DNA of 62,128 nucleotides from an uncultured bacterium (lineage in GTDB: Bacteria; Verrucomicrobiota; Lentisphaeria; Oligosphaerales; Oligosphaeraceae): assembly GCA_902776645.1 (NCBI GenBank), contig CACYQT010000011.1, forward strand, positions 1 to 62,128. Reading direction: 5' to 3'. Below the pieces are notes generated by a model. That model had not been told where the DNA came from. It searched no databases and saw nothing but the letters and a program-made list of their open reading frames with translations. Positions 1 through 8,140 of this stretch are shown here, one piece after another. Position numbers and translations under genes: made by a program. The number at the start of each line of letters is the position of its first letter. Position 1 is the first letter of the stretch.

Positions 1-579
1 GCCCCAGACCGTCTCCTCGGCCAGATCGACGAGCGACACGACGTTCGCGGGGCAGTCCGCCATGAACGCGCGAAGCTCGGGGTTCCTCACATCAACCATG
101 TCCTGCAGACGCGTCGGGCCGCTCCACGGCTCCTTGCCGAGATACAGCGCCAGCACGACGACCGGCGGCAGCAGCTCGCCGCGGCGAAGCCCCGAAAGGA
201 ACTCAGCGCCGTCCTTCAGCCTCCCCTCCGCTTGGTTCCTCTCCTCCTGCATTTCCCGGCAGACCTCCCACCGGCCCCCCGCCGAAAGCAGGTTCCTCAA
301 CGGCATGTCCAACGCCACTTCCGATTGATTTTCAAGACACATCAGCACGCAGTCGGTGCTTCCAAGGCGGCGCACGATCCCCTCGTTGACGAGATCATTC
401 ACGCGGCCCATCCACCCGCCGCGCCGCCAGCCAACCGGCACGACCGTCTCCGGGTTCCTCTCCACCAGGCTCCCCGCGTCCACGGAGAACCCCGCCCGCC
501 GGAACAGCGTGTTGAACGCGTCCGCGAATGCGTCGCTGCGCCTCATCAGCGCCTTCGCAGCCATGTCTTTTCTGCCCAT
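1..579 (-). CDS. Rpn-family recombination-promoting nuclease / PD-(D/E)XK transposase-like protein (partial, C-terminus outside the window)
   Basis: Reading leftward from ATG at 579 gives 193 codons that run off the window edge without a stop. The protein starts MGRKDMAAKALMRRSDAFAD. It carries a CLENQSEVALDMPLRNLL block (the ENQ segment of the family), then EFLSGLRRGELLPPVVVLAL and YLGKEPWSGPTRLQDM. These match the Rpn / transposase_31 pattern of IENQ, LSGF, LPPVITLVVYFG and WDGP. Known family members are PD-(D/E)XK-type DNA endonucleases that promote RecA-independent recombination in E. coli (RpnA-E) and have no transposon ends of their own. The start is supported by a good promoter about 20 bp upstream; the ribosome-binding site is weak (GGTGG). 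Family assignment is firm; activity is inferred. Confidence 0.8.
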   Translation of the reverse strand, partial: MGRKDMAAKALMRRSDAFADAFNTLFRRAGFSVDAGSLVERNPETVVPVGWRRGGWMGRVNDLVNEGIVRRLGSTDCVLMCLENQSEVALDMPLRNLLSAGGRWEVCREMQEERNQAEGRLKDGAEFLSGLRRGELLPPVVVLALYLGKEPWSGPTRLQDMVDVRNPELRAFMADCPANVVSLVDLAEETVWG

Positions 580-598
580 GAATCCACCGACTGTTTAT

Positions 599-626
599 AG
601 TATAATCCAGTTTTACAGAATAACAA
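599..626 (-). promoter_or_regulatory. Sigma-70-like promoter for the Rpn-type gene
   Basis: On the minus strand, TTGTTA (626-621), a 16-bp spacer and TATACT (604-599) lie just before the ATG at 579. The predicted transcript has a leader of only about a dozen bases. Confidence 0.5.
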
Positions 627-690
627 ACGAATCACTTGACAAAAACAGACTATAGCACGGCAAAATGAATATTCAAGAAAATTCCTTTCA

Positions 691-750
691 TTATCATATA
701 GAATCATATATTATCATAAAGAATCATAAGAAATCATGGAAAGTCATAGA
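691..750 (+). repeat. Decamer tandem array (NNATCATANN, six units) in an AT-rich spacer
   Basis: ATCATA, or a one-base variant, recurs at 693, 703, 713, 723, 733 and 743, exactly every 10 bp. The spacer 600-1063 holds no convincing gene. An open frame across this array is AT-rich, lacks a ribosome-binding site and matches no family I know. Confidence 0.65.
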
Positions 751-901
751 GGGAGCCTTCTTTATCTTCTTGATTTGCTGTTATATATACAATTTTGGCA
801 AGCAAAACAGCATTTCTGCAATAAATACCATAAGTTGTTTTTTTGGCGATTATTATAAGTCATAAGCCGCATGCCATAAATGCGGCATTCATGCGGGGCT
901 A

Positions 902-969
902 TTCTAGAAGCTATAGTAGTTCTAGAAGCTCTAGAAAATATAACCCATAGATTATAAATTATGGGTTAT
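902..969. repeat. TCTAGA-type 9-bp units followed by a perfect 10-bp inverted repeat
   Basis: Four 9-bp units (TTCTAGAAG, CTATAGTAG, TTCTAGAAG, CTCTAGAAA) fill 902-937. They adjoin ATAACCCATA (940-949) and its exact complement TATGGGTTAT (960-969) with a 10-nt loop. There is no T-run after the stem, so it is not a typical terminator; it may be an operator or part of the repeat family. Further along, 1009-1035 holds a GGCGAGGACGCC hairpin related to the GGGCGGGACGCCC family. Confidence 0.5.
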
Positions 970-1063
970 AAGTGCTGTCTTTGGCCGCTTCGCCACCGCC
1001 ACACTGACCGACGGCGAGGACGCCGCCGTTACCAAAAAAACTCAAAAAAAACACGTTTTTCGC

Positions 1064-1091
1064 TTGACTATGAAGAAATAAGCATTATTTG
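1064..1091 (+). promoter_or_regulatory. Possible promoter of the small lipoprotein gene
   Basis: TTGACT (1064-1069), a 16-bp spacer and TATTTG (1086-1091) lie about 60 bp before the start codon. The -35 box is good and the -10 box is weak. Confidence 0.35.
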
Positions 1092-1148
1092 TTTTCTTGT
1101 GCATGCGATTCGGCATGCATGAAACACAAACAACAACAGGAGAAAAAC

Positions 1149-1325
1149 ATGAAGAAATTCGCTCTTCTCGCCGCCGCCACCGCTCTCGTTCTCGCCCTCA
1201 CCAGCTGCGGTTCCATCCGCACGCCCAGCGGCGCCAACAACGGCAAAATCTGGTACAACACCCTGTTCGGCGTCTCCATCGAAAGCGCTGTCTACGGCGA
1301 CGGCATCATCGTCAACCAGAAGTAA
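1149..1325 (+). CDS. Small secreted lipoprotein (58 aa), function unknown
   Basis: The protein starts MKKFALLAAATALVLALTSC, a lipoprotein signal peptide whose lipobox (ALTSC) puts the lipidated Cys at residue 20. The mature part is only about 39 residues, Gly/Ser/Asn-rich, ending VNQK. An AGGAG ribosome-binding site sits 7 bp before the ATG. Longer starts upstream in the same frame have no such site. A strong hairpin terminator follows, so it is probably a one-gene transcript. It resembles TRL-like or YiaD-leader-like small lipoproteins only in size; I do not recognise a family. Confidence 0.75.
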   Translation: MKKFALLAAATALVLALTSCGSIRTPSGANNGKIWYNTLFGVSIESAVYGDGIIVNQK

Positions 1326-1388
1326 TGAAACCTTTGTGCCGTCAAGTCTCCTAGAGTCTTGACGACACGCAGTTTCCACAAAAAATTA

Positions 1389-1426
1389 GGCGGCCGCCCC
1401 TTTTTCGAAGGGCGGCCGCCTTTTTT
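1389..1426. terminator. Bidirectional rho-independent terminator
   Basis: GGCGGCCGCCC (1389-1399) pairs perfectly with GGGCGGCCGCC (1410-1420) and is followed by six T. The opposite strand also reads into a T-rich run. It sits between the convergent lipoprotein and M60 genes and can serve both. A second, weaker hairpin (CGTCAAG...CTTGACG) lies at about 1344-1368. Confidence 0.9.
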
Positions 1427-1453
1427 CATGCTTGAATCTTCTGTACCAACCGC

Positions 1454-3640
1454 TTAGCGCAGACCGGCGAAGATGGCCTCATTCGCCGCAGGATAGTTCG
1501 CGCAGGCCTTGCGGGCCTCTTCGCTGATCGGAACCTTCCATGCGTCGAAGACGGACGCGATGTTCGCGTTCGTGAACTTGGAGAAGCGGATGACCCACTG
1601 GTCGCGCTTCTGGTCGTCGTTCTTCGGACGTTCGGCATCAGCCAGCGTGCGATATTCCTTGAACATTTTCTCGAAGGGCTCCCATCCGTATGCAACCTGC
1701 AGACGGACAAACATTTCCAACGCGAGGAACGGGTCGCTCTTCCACTGCTGATACGTCTGGCCTTTTTCCTTCCAGCGCTTCACCAGATCTTCGCCCTGCT
1801 TGATGGTCATGCGCGTTTCGCGCGGCTTGAAGCCGCACATCTTCTCCATCACATACAGCGTGAAGAAGTTGACCGTCACTTCGCCCGTGCCGTCAAACGT
1901 CCAGTCGTAGTTCTGGTGGTTGTGGCCGATTTCGTGGAAGAAGCCCCAGTCGCCTTTCGTGCGGAGGAAATCGGCGTCCAGCAGTTCCTTGGCGGTATGG
2001 GACGGAAGCATGATCGGATAGCCGGCGTGCATGTAGCCCGCGCAGAGCTGGTCGTCCATGCAGAAGCGTTCGGGGGATTTGCGGACGAGCGGGATGTCCG
2101 TCAGCGTCGCGTCAAGATCCGCCACGGTGGCCCACACTTTCATCAGATCGTCCGGATTCTTGTCCTGGATGGCCAGAAGATCTTCCTTCTTGACGGCCAA
2201 GATCACTTTGTCGCTTTCGATTTCGCCACGGGGGGCGGGGCATTCCGCCAGCATGCGCTTCCAGTCGTCCAGATTGTCGCGGCCGACGACATACCAGACG
2301 GCCGCGCAGCCGTTCTTGAACGTCACGTCGATCTTGCCGTCCATCGTGGAGCCGGCGGGCGTCTTCGGCGCGGCCTTTTCAGCGGGAACGATGATGTAAA
2401 CGAGGCCGCCGAAGGGGCTTGTGACGGTCGTCGTCGTCTGTTCGAGCGGAATTTCCATATCGACGCGGGGCATGCGCTCCCAGTGGTCGTGGCGTGTGTT
2501 GTTGCAGGTCGTCGTGCCGATTCTCAGGCGGAGGCCCTTCTGGCCTTCCGGAATCGTCACCGTCAACGGCTCGCCGGCGACGGCGAACACGCCCGTGCTG
2601 TGCCAGCGGGGGACGGACAGATCGATCGTCACGATCTTTTCCGCAAGACGCGGGCTATCCTTCGGCGGCATGCCCGGATAGTTGCGGGCGCCCGGATGGG
2701 CCTTGTATTCGCCCAGCAGATTCGCCTGCCATTTCTTCGTAAAATCAACCGCCGCAAGGCGTTTTACCAAATCCACCGTTCTCCACGGCCTATCAAGGGT
2801 CGGTGCGCCACGATTGCCTCTCGCAATCAAGGCATCGAAATCCTTCGCCAGATCCGAACCGTCGTCCGCCATCACGGCACGAGCCGTCGTCAACGTCTTG
2901 TTCACGAGTTTCAATTTGGCGTCCATGTCTTTTGCGAACGCAAGCGCCTTGGCGACATTCAGCTCTTCGGGCAGTTCATCCGCCACGGGATATCCGTCCG
3001 AATTCGGGCGGTTGACAAAACTGTCGTCCGTCAACAGGCCGGCAGGGCCGAACAGTTTGTTGAAAAAGTTGTCCGTCTGAAGGTTTTTGCCCGTGATTTG
3101 TTTCCAGCCCCAGCCGATGCCGGCCGAAAGCACGCCGCCGCCGTCCAGAATAAACTGCCGCAGGACTTCCAGATCCTCCGCCTTCTTCATGCTGTCCGGA
3201 TAGACCACAAGCACCTGGCAGTCTTTGATTTCATCAAGGCTGTTGACGACTTTCACCGCCAAACCTTCCAACGTCGAAATCCCGTCAATGGCCTCTTTGT
3301 AGCTGTAGATGCCGATCTGTCCGCCGCCCAGCCATTGCAGGGCATTGCGAACGAATTTCGCCGTATCCGCAAGTTTCAGCGAATTAGCCGAATAGAACGA
3401 CGGATGACCGACCGCCACGATTTTGCCACGGCCATAACGCGCCGCGGACGCAACCGGCATCAACGCACCGTCCGCATTGCCCGCCACCAGCGGAAACGCC
3501 TCTTCCTTCACGCACAGCACGGAACCGGGCAGCGTGCCCTGCTGGGCGTTGATCAATTTGACGCCGTCCAGAATCTCCGATCGGTCGTCCGCCGCCAGAA
3601 TGCCGGCCACCAGGCACATCATCAACATGACTTTTTTCAT
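1454..3640 (-). CDS. Secreted M60-like (enhancin/mucinase-type) metallopeptidase
   Basis: This 728-residue protein starts MKKVMLMMCLVAGILAADD, a clean signal peptide. The start at 3640 is chosen because AAAGGAG lies 7 bp upstream; an ATG ten codons earlier has none. The N-terminal part (about 20-250) resembles a glutamine-amidotransferase-like Rossmann domain, with VAVGHPSFYS followed by a conserved-looking NALQWLGGG. The C-terminal part has HEIGH at 569-573 and a glutamate at 587, the HExxH...E zinc site of the M60/gluzincin family. M60-like enzymes of gut bacteria cut mucins and other O-glycoproteins, so a periplasmic or surface role in host-glycoprotein degradation fits. The family call is strong; the substrate is inferred. 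Confidence 0.85.
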   Translation of the reverse strand: MKKVMLMMCLVAGILAADDRSEILDGVKLINAQQGTLPGSVLCVKEEAFPLVAGNADGALMPVASAARYGRGKIVAVGHPSFYSANSLKLADTAKFVRNALQWLGGGQIGIYSYKEAIDGISTLEGLAVKVVNSLDEIKDCQVLVVYPDSMKKAEDLEVLRQFILDGGGVLSAGIGWGWKQITGKNLQTDNFFNKLFGPAGLLTDDSFVNRPNSDGYPVADELPEELNVAKALAFAKDMDAKLKLVNKTLTTARAVMADDGSDLAKDFDALIARGNRGAPTLDRPWRTVDLVKRLAAVDFTKKWQANLLGEYKAHPGARNYPGMPPKDSPRLAEKIVTIDLSVPRWHSTGVFAVAGEPLTVTIPEGQKGLRLRIGTTTCNNTRHDHWERMPRVDMEIPLEQTTTTVTSPFGGLVYIIVPAEKAAPKTPAGSTMDGKIDVTFKNGCAAVWYVVGRDNLDDWKRMLAECPAPRGEIESDKVILAVKKEDLLAIQDKNPDDLMKVWATVADLDATLTDIPLVRKSPERFCMDDQLCAGYMHAGYPIMLPSHTAKELLDADFLRTKGDWGFFHEIGHNHQNYDWTFDGTGEVTVNFFTLYVMEKMCGFKPRETRMTIKQGEDLVKRWKEKGQTYQQWKSDPFLALEMFVRLQVAYGWEPFEKMFKEYRTLADAERPKNDDQKRDQWVIRFSKFTNANIASVFDAWKVPISEEARKACANYPAANEAIFAGLR

Positions 3641-3740
3641 TCGTGTCTCCTTTTTACATGGTTTTTCCATCAGACAAACAGATTGTCGATTTTAAAACAT
3701 AATCCATGAAACGACAAATCCCAACTCGCACGATGTTTTC

Positions 3741-3768
3741 TTGTCTTTTTTTTACTTTATATTATAAT
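3741..3768 (+). promoter_or_regulatory. Sigma-70-like promoter for the TSCPD gene
   Basis: TTGTCT (3741-3746), a 16-bp spacer and a consensus TATAAT (3763-3768) lie about 48 bp before the ATG at 3817. Confidence 0.55.
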
Positions 3769-3816
3769 AAGTGTTTGACAATCGACTTTTTTTCACCTTT
3801 TTACGGAGACACCACC

Positions 3817-4065
3817 ATGAAAAAGATCCATTATGAGCCCACCGGCATCTGCGCCACCGCCATCGACGTCGTCCTCAACGACGACGATACCGTCGAATCC
3901 GTCGTCTTCACGGGCGGCTGCCCGGGCAACCACCTCGGCATCGCGTCGCTTGTCAAAGGCATGAAACGCGAAGACGTCGTCAAACGCCTCAGCGGCATCC
4001 TCTGCGGCAGCAAGTCGTCCTCCTGCCCGGACCAGCTGGCCAAGGCGCTCGCCACGGCTCGTTAA
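3817..4065 (+). CDS. TSCPD domain-containing protein (TIGR03905-type)
   Basis: The protein is 82 residues long. Four cysteines sit at 12, 35, 63 and 70 in the contexts TGICATAI, GGCPGN, ILCGSK and SSCPDQLAKAL, which is the small TSCPD family (named for TSCPD, here SSCPD). Members are often annotated as TIGR03905 proteins and resemble the C-terminal Cys domain of class II ribonucleotide reductases; a metal- or redox-binding role is suspected, not shown. The start is fixed by CGGAGACACC just before ATG 3817; the frame is open further upstream but without a ribosome-binding site. Confidence 0.8.
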   Translation: MKKIHYEPTGICATAIDVVLNDDDTVESVVFTGGCPGNHLGIASLVKGMKREDVVKRLSGILCGSKSSSCPDQLAKALATAR

Positions 4066-4087
4066 GCGTTTGTTTGGTTTGTCTTAA

Positions 4088-4187
4088 GCCAAGGGCGGGA
4101 CGCCCCCCTCGTTACAACCAAAATGCCAAGGGCGGGACGCCCTCGTTACAACCAAAATGCCAAGGGCGGGACGCCCTTGCTACCACC
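4088..4187 (+). repeat. Three tandem copies of a GGGCGGGACGCC hairpin unit
   Basis: GCCAAGGGCGGGACGCCC recurs at 4088, 4125 and 4159 with a 34-37 bp period. The first two units share a GTTACAACCAAAAT tail. The third copy contains the complete perfect hairpin CAAGGGCG-GGA-CGCCCTTG. The same unit occurs at 32048 and 32085. It lies between the TSCPD gene and the glycosyltransferase and may end transcription of the former. Confidence 0.8.
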
Positions 4188-4199
4188 CCCTAAAACATC

Positions 4200-5396
4200 A
4201 TGAAAATCTGCCATGTGATCACGCGGATGATTGTCGGCGGCGCGCAGGAGAACACGCTTCTGACGTGCCAAGGTCATCTTGAAAAAGGCCATGACGTCAC
4301 GCTTGTCACGGGACCGTCGCCGGGCCCGGAAGGGGAACTCCTCAAACAAGGAGTTCCCGACGGGCTGCGCGTGGTCACGTTCCCGGAGCTTGTCCGCCAG
4401 ATCAGCCCGTCCAACGACTTGAAGGCCAAGAAGAAACTCATCGAATTCTTCAAGCAGGAGAAATTCGACGTCGTTCACACGCATGCCTCCAAGGCGGGCA
4501 TCATCGGCCGCGTCGCCGCCAAGGCGGCGGACGTGCCATTCATCGTCCACACGGTCCATGGCCTCCCGTTCCATAAATACCAAAATCCTTTCTCCAACGC
4601 GATTTACATTCTCATGGAACGGTACGCGGCGAAGAAGTGCGACAAGATTTTCGCCGTCGCGAAAGCGATGGTCGAGCAATGCGTGAATGCGCACGTCGCG
4701 CCGGAAAACAAGTTCAAAGTCGTCTATTCCGGCATGCATCTGGAAGCGTTCATGAACGCCCAGCCGGAAGAGGAACTGCGCCAGAAACTAGGCATTCCGG
4801 AAGGGGCGCCAGTCGTCGGAAAAGTCGCGCGATTGTTCGAGCTGAAAGGCCATGACGACCTGCTGAAAGCCGCGCCGCAACTTGTCGCCGCCAATCCGGA
4901 AATCCGTTTTCTCATTGTCGGCGACGGCATCCTCCGCCCGAAATTCGAAGCGCAGATCGCCCAGATGGGCCTGCAGAAGAATTTCATCTTCACGGGGCTC
5001 GTCCCGCCGACGGAAGTCTGCCGCTATATCGCGCTGATGGACATACTTGTGCATCTCTCCTTGCGTGAGGGCTTGCCGCGCAGCGTCGTGCAAGGCATGG
5101 CCGCGGGCAAGCCCGTCATCGCGTATCCGCTCGACGGCACGCCGGAAGTCATTTCCAGCGGCACGACAGGCTATCTCATCGAACCGCATGACACGGAGAA
5201 TCTCGTCCAGAACATCAACATTCTCATCCGCAACGCTCAACGCCGCTATGAAGTCGGCCAGAAAGCGAAAGAACGCGTCACCGACCTCTTCGACTGGCGC
5301 CGCATGGCGGACATTCTCGAGAAGGAATACATCCACGGCCTCCGCCTCAAAGGCGTCCTGCCGCCCGAAGAAAATCATACTGTGAAAATCAAATAA
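4200..5396 (+). CDS. GT4 family glycosyltransferase
   Basis: This 398-residue protein has a GT-B fold. The N-terminal Rossmann domain starts [19 protein letters not shown], typical of GT4 acceptor domains. The C-terminal nucleotide-sugar domain has [24 protein letters not shown] and [20 protein letters not shown]. In that motif the usual second glutamate is a glutamine, a variation seen in other GT4 enzymes. It probably adds a sugar to lipopolysaccharide or another surface glycan in the cytoplasm. There is no clear ribosome-binding site before the ATG. leuS follows 17 bp later, so the two may be co-transcribed. Confidence 0.85.
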   Translation: MKICHVITRMIVGGAQENTLLTCQGHLEKGHDVTLVTGPSPGPEGELLKQGVPDGLRVVTFPELVRQISPSNDLKAKKKLIEFFKQEKFDVVHTHASKAGIIGRVAAKAADVPFIVHTVHGLPFHKYQNPFSNAIYILMERYAAKKCDKIFAVAKAMVEQCVNAHVAPENKFKVVYSGMHLEAFMNAQPEEELRQKLGIPEGAPVVGKVARLFELKGHDDLLKAAPQLVAANPEIRFLIVGDGILRPKFEAQIAQMGLQKNFIFTGLVPPTEVCRYIALMDILVHLSLREGLPRSVVQGMAAGKPVIAYPLDGTPEVISSGTTGYLIEPHDTENLVQNINILIRNAQRRYEVGQKAKERVTDLFDWRRMADILEKEYIHGLRLKGVLPPEENHTVKIK

Positions 5397-5413
5397 CCGA
5401 AAGAAAAAGAACC

Positions 5414-8005
5414 ATGACCACTCGTCCCAACACTTACTCCCCCGCTGAAATCGAACCGAAATGGCAGGCCTTCTGGAAGGAAAACAAGACCTTCAAGGCC
5501 GTGGACTGCGACAAGACGCGGGAAAAACTCTACGTTCTCGACATGTTCCCCTATCCATCCGGCGCCGGCCTGCATGTCGGCCATCCGGAAGGCTATACGG
5601 CGACGGATATCTGGTGCCGTTTCAAACGCATGAACGGCTACAACGTCCTGCACACGATGGGATGGGACGCCTTCGGCCTGCCCGCCGAACAATACGCCAT
5701 CAAGACGGGAACGCATCCCGCCATCACCACCGCCAAAAACGTTGCGACATTCAAGAAGCAGCTGGAGATGTTCGGCTTCTCCTTTGACTGGGATCGCGAA
5801 ATAAACACCACGGATCCAGGCTACTACAAATGGACGCAGTGGATCTTCTCCAAGCTCTATGAAAAAGGCCTCGCCTACGAATCCCACGAGCCTGTGAACT
5901 GGTGCCCCGCGCTCGGCACCGTGCTCGCCAACGAAGAGGTCATCAACGGCCGTTCCGAAGTCGGCAACTTCCCGGTCGTCCGCAAGCCGATCCGCCAGTG
6001 GGTCCTCAAGATCACGGACTACGCGCAGCAGCTTCTCGACGGCATCGACGGACTGGACTGGCCGGAAGGCACGAAGGAAATGCAGAAGAACTGGATCGGC
6101 CGCTCCACGGGCGCGGAAGTCGATTTCAAAGTCGCGGATTCCGACGAAACGATCCGCGTCTACACGACGCGTCCGGACACGCTGTTCGGCGCCACCTACA
6201 TGGTGCTCGCCCCCGAACACCCGCTCGTCTCCAAAATCACGACGCCGGACCGCAAGGCCGCTGTTGACAAATACATCGACATCACCCGCACGAAGTCCGA
6301 TCTCGCCCGCACGGAAGACACGAAGGAGAAGACCGGCGAATTCACGGGAGCCTACGCGATCAATCCCGTCAACCACGTGAAGATTCCGATCTGGATCTCC
6401 GACTACGTGCTCGTCAGCTACGGCACGGGCGCCATCATGGCCGTTCCCGCCCACGATACGCGCGACTTTGATTTCGCCACAAAATTCAACCTGCCGATCA
6501 TCTGCATCATGACGCCCGATCCGAAGGCCTGCGAAGCCGCCGGCATCAAGGTCGAAGACGTTCTCGCAGGCAAGGCCTGCTGGACGGAGGACGGCGTCCT
6601 CATGAACTCCTCCAACGACGAAATCTCCCTCGACGGCCTCCATGTCGCCGATTCGAAGAAAGCCATCACGGAATGGATGCACAAGAAAGGCATCGGCACG
6701 CCGACCGTCAATTTCAAACTGCGCGACTGGCTGTTCTCCCGCCAGCGCTACTGGGGCGAGCCCTTCCCGCTCGTCCACATGGAAGACGGCACCATCCATC
6801 TTGTGGATGAATCCGAACTGCCCGTCGTCCTGCCGGAAATGGAAAACTACAAGCCGACGGAAGACGGCGAGCCGCCGCTGGCCCGCGCCACGGAATGGCT
6901 CAACTACACGGATCCGAAGACCGGCAAGAAAGGCAAGCGTGAAACGAACACGATGCCGCAGTGGGCAGGTTCCTGCTGGTACTACCTCCGCTACATCGAT
7001 CCGCACAACGACAAGCAGGCGTGGGATCCCGAAAAAGAGAAGTATTGGATGCCCGTTGATCTGTACGTCGGCGGCGCGGAGCATGCCGTCCTCCATCTGC
7101 TCTATTCGCGCTTCTGGCACAAGGTCCTCTACGATCTGGGCCTCGTCTCCCATCCGGAGCCGTGGAAGCGCCTTATCCACCAGGGCATGATTCTCGGCCT
7201 TTCCTACAAAGACCAGCGCGGCGTGCTCGTGCCCAACGATCTCGTGGACGCACGCGACGGCAAGTACTTCCACAAGGAGACTGGCGAAGAGCTCACGCAG
7301 CTGCCCGCCAAGATGTCCAAATCCCTCAAGAACGTCGTCAATCCGGACGAAGTCATCAAGAAATACGGCGCGGACAGCTTCCGCCTCTATGAAATGTTCA
7401 TGGGGCCGCTACGCGAAGTCAAGCCGTGGAACACGGAAGGCGTCGACGGCGTCAACCGCTTCCTCAACCGCGTGTGGCGCATGATCATCGACGTCAACAC
7501 GGGCGACGTCCTGCCCGACATCAATGACGAGCCGATGTCGAAAGAAGCAGAACGCCTCCTCCACCAGACCATCAAGAAGGTCACGGAGGACATCGACTCC
7601 CTCAGCTACAACACCGCCATCAGCCAGCTGATGATCTTCCTCAACGAATTCTCCAAGATGCCAAAACGCAACCGCAAGGCCATGGAGACGTTCGTCCTCC
7701 TGCTCTCCCCCATGGCGCCGCACATCTCCGAAGAGCTCTGGCAGCGCCTCGGCCACAACGACACGCTCGCATACGCGCCGTGGCCGAAGTACGACGAAGC
7801 GAAGCTCAAGCTGGACGAAATCCAGATCGTCGTCCAGATCAACGGCAAGCCGCGCGCCCGCATCATGGTGCCCGCCGACGCGGACAAGGACGCCCTCCTC
7901 GCCATCGCGAAGGCCGCCGATGAAGTCAAGCCGCACATCGACGGCAAGACGATCGTGAAGGAAATCGCCGTTCCGGGCCGCTTAATCAATATCGTCGTCA
8001 AATAG
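5414..8005 (+). CDS. leuS: Leucyl-tRNA synthetase
   Basis: The protein is 863 residues, close to the usual bacterial length. Class I signatures are HVGH at 54-57 (after PYPSGAGL) and KMSKS at 633-637 followed by [17 protein letters not shown]. The editing-domain region contains [20 protein letters not shown], and the leucine-specific region and C-terminal anticodon domain are present. It charges tRNA-Leu with leucine in the cytoplasm. A hairpin terminator follows directly. Confidence 0.98.
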   Translation: MTTRPNTYSPAEIEPKWQAFWKENKTFKAVDCDKTREKLYVLDMFPYPSGAGLHVGHPEGYTATDIWCRFKRMNGYNVLHTMGWDAFGLPAEQYAIKTGTHPAITTAKNVATFKKQLEMFGFSFDWDREINTTDPGYYKWTQWIFSKLYEKGLAYESHEPVNWCPALGTVLANEEVINGRSEVGNFPVVRKPIRQWVLKITDYAQQLLDGIDGLDWPEGTKEMQKNWIGRSTGAEVDFKVADSDETIRVYTTRPDTLFGATYMVLAPEHPLVSKITTPDRKAAVDKYIDITRTKSDLARTEDTKEKTGEFTGAYAINPVNHVKIPIWISDYVLVSYGTGAIMAVPAHDTRDFDFATKFNLPIICIMTPDPKACEAAGIKVEDVLAGKACWTEDGVLMNSSNDEISLDGLHVADSKKAITEWMHKKGIGTPTVNFKLRDWLFSRQRYWGEPFPLVHMEDGTIHLVDESELPVVLPEMENYKPTEDGEPPLARATEWLNYTDPKTGKKGKRETNTMPQWAGSCWYYLRYIDPHNDKQAWDPEKEKYWMPVDLYVGGAEHAVLHLLYSRFWHKVLYDLGLVSHPEPWKRLIHQGMILGLSYKDQRGVLVPNDLVDARDGKYFHKETGEELTQLPAKMSKSLKNVVNPDEVIKKYGADSFRLYEMFMGPLREVKPWNTEGVDGVNRFLNRVWRMIIDVNTGDVLPDINDEPMSKEAERLLHQTIKKVTEDIDSLSYNTAISQLMIFLNEFSKMPKRNRKAMETFVLLLSPMAPHISEELWQRLGHNDTLAYAPWPKYDEAKLKLDEIQIVVQINGKPRARIMVPADADKDALLAIAKAADEVKPHIDGKTIVKEIAVPGRLINIVVK

Positions 8006-8033
8006 TTCTGATTAAACGTTCGTTTTAACATTG

Positions 8034-8080
8034 TCGCCTCCTTCGTGTCGTGACGACGCAAGGAGGCGATTCATTGTTTT
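8034..8080 (+). terminator. Rho-independent terminator after leuS
   Basis: TCGCCTCCTT (8034-8043) pairs perfectly with AAGGAGGCGA (8060-8069), with a small extra hairpin in the loop and a T-rich tail (TTCATTGTTTT). Confidence 0.85.
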
Positions 8081-8140
8081 CCTCCAACGGCCGCATGGCC
8101 GCCGCTCCTGATACGACAATCCATACCACCATAACAGCGG

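Noticed and set aside
665..865. 66-codon frame across the AT-rich decamer array
   Set aside because: No ribosome-binding site; the sequence is mostly repeat; no family match.
1916..3709. Long open frame antisense to the M60 gene (about 600 codons); similar antisense frames over leuS (5375-7273) and the 544-aa gene (45302-46960)
   Set aside because: They lie on the opposite strand of genes with firm motifs, are Arg/His/Phe-rich without known domains, and result from the third-position GC bias of the real genes.
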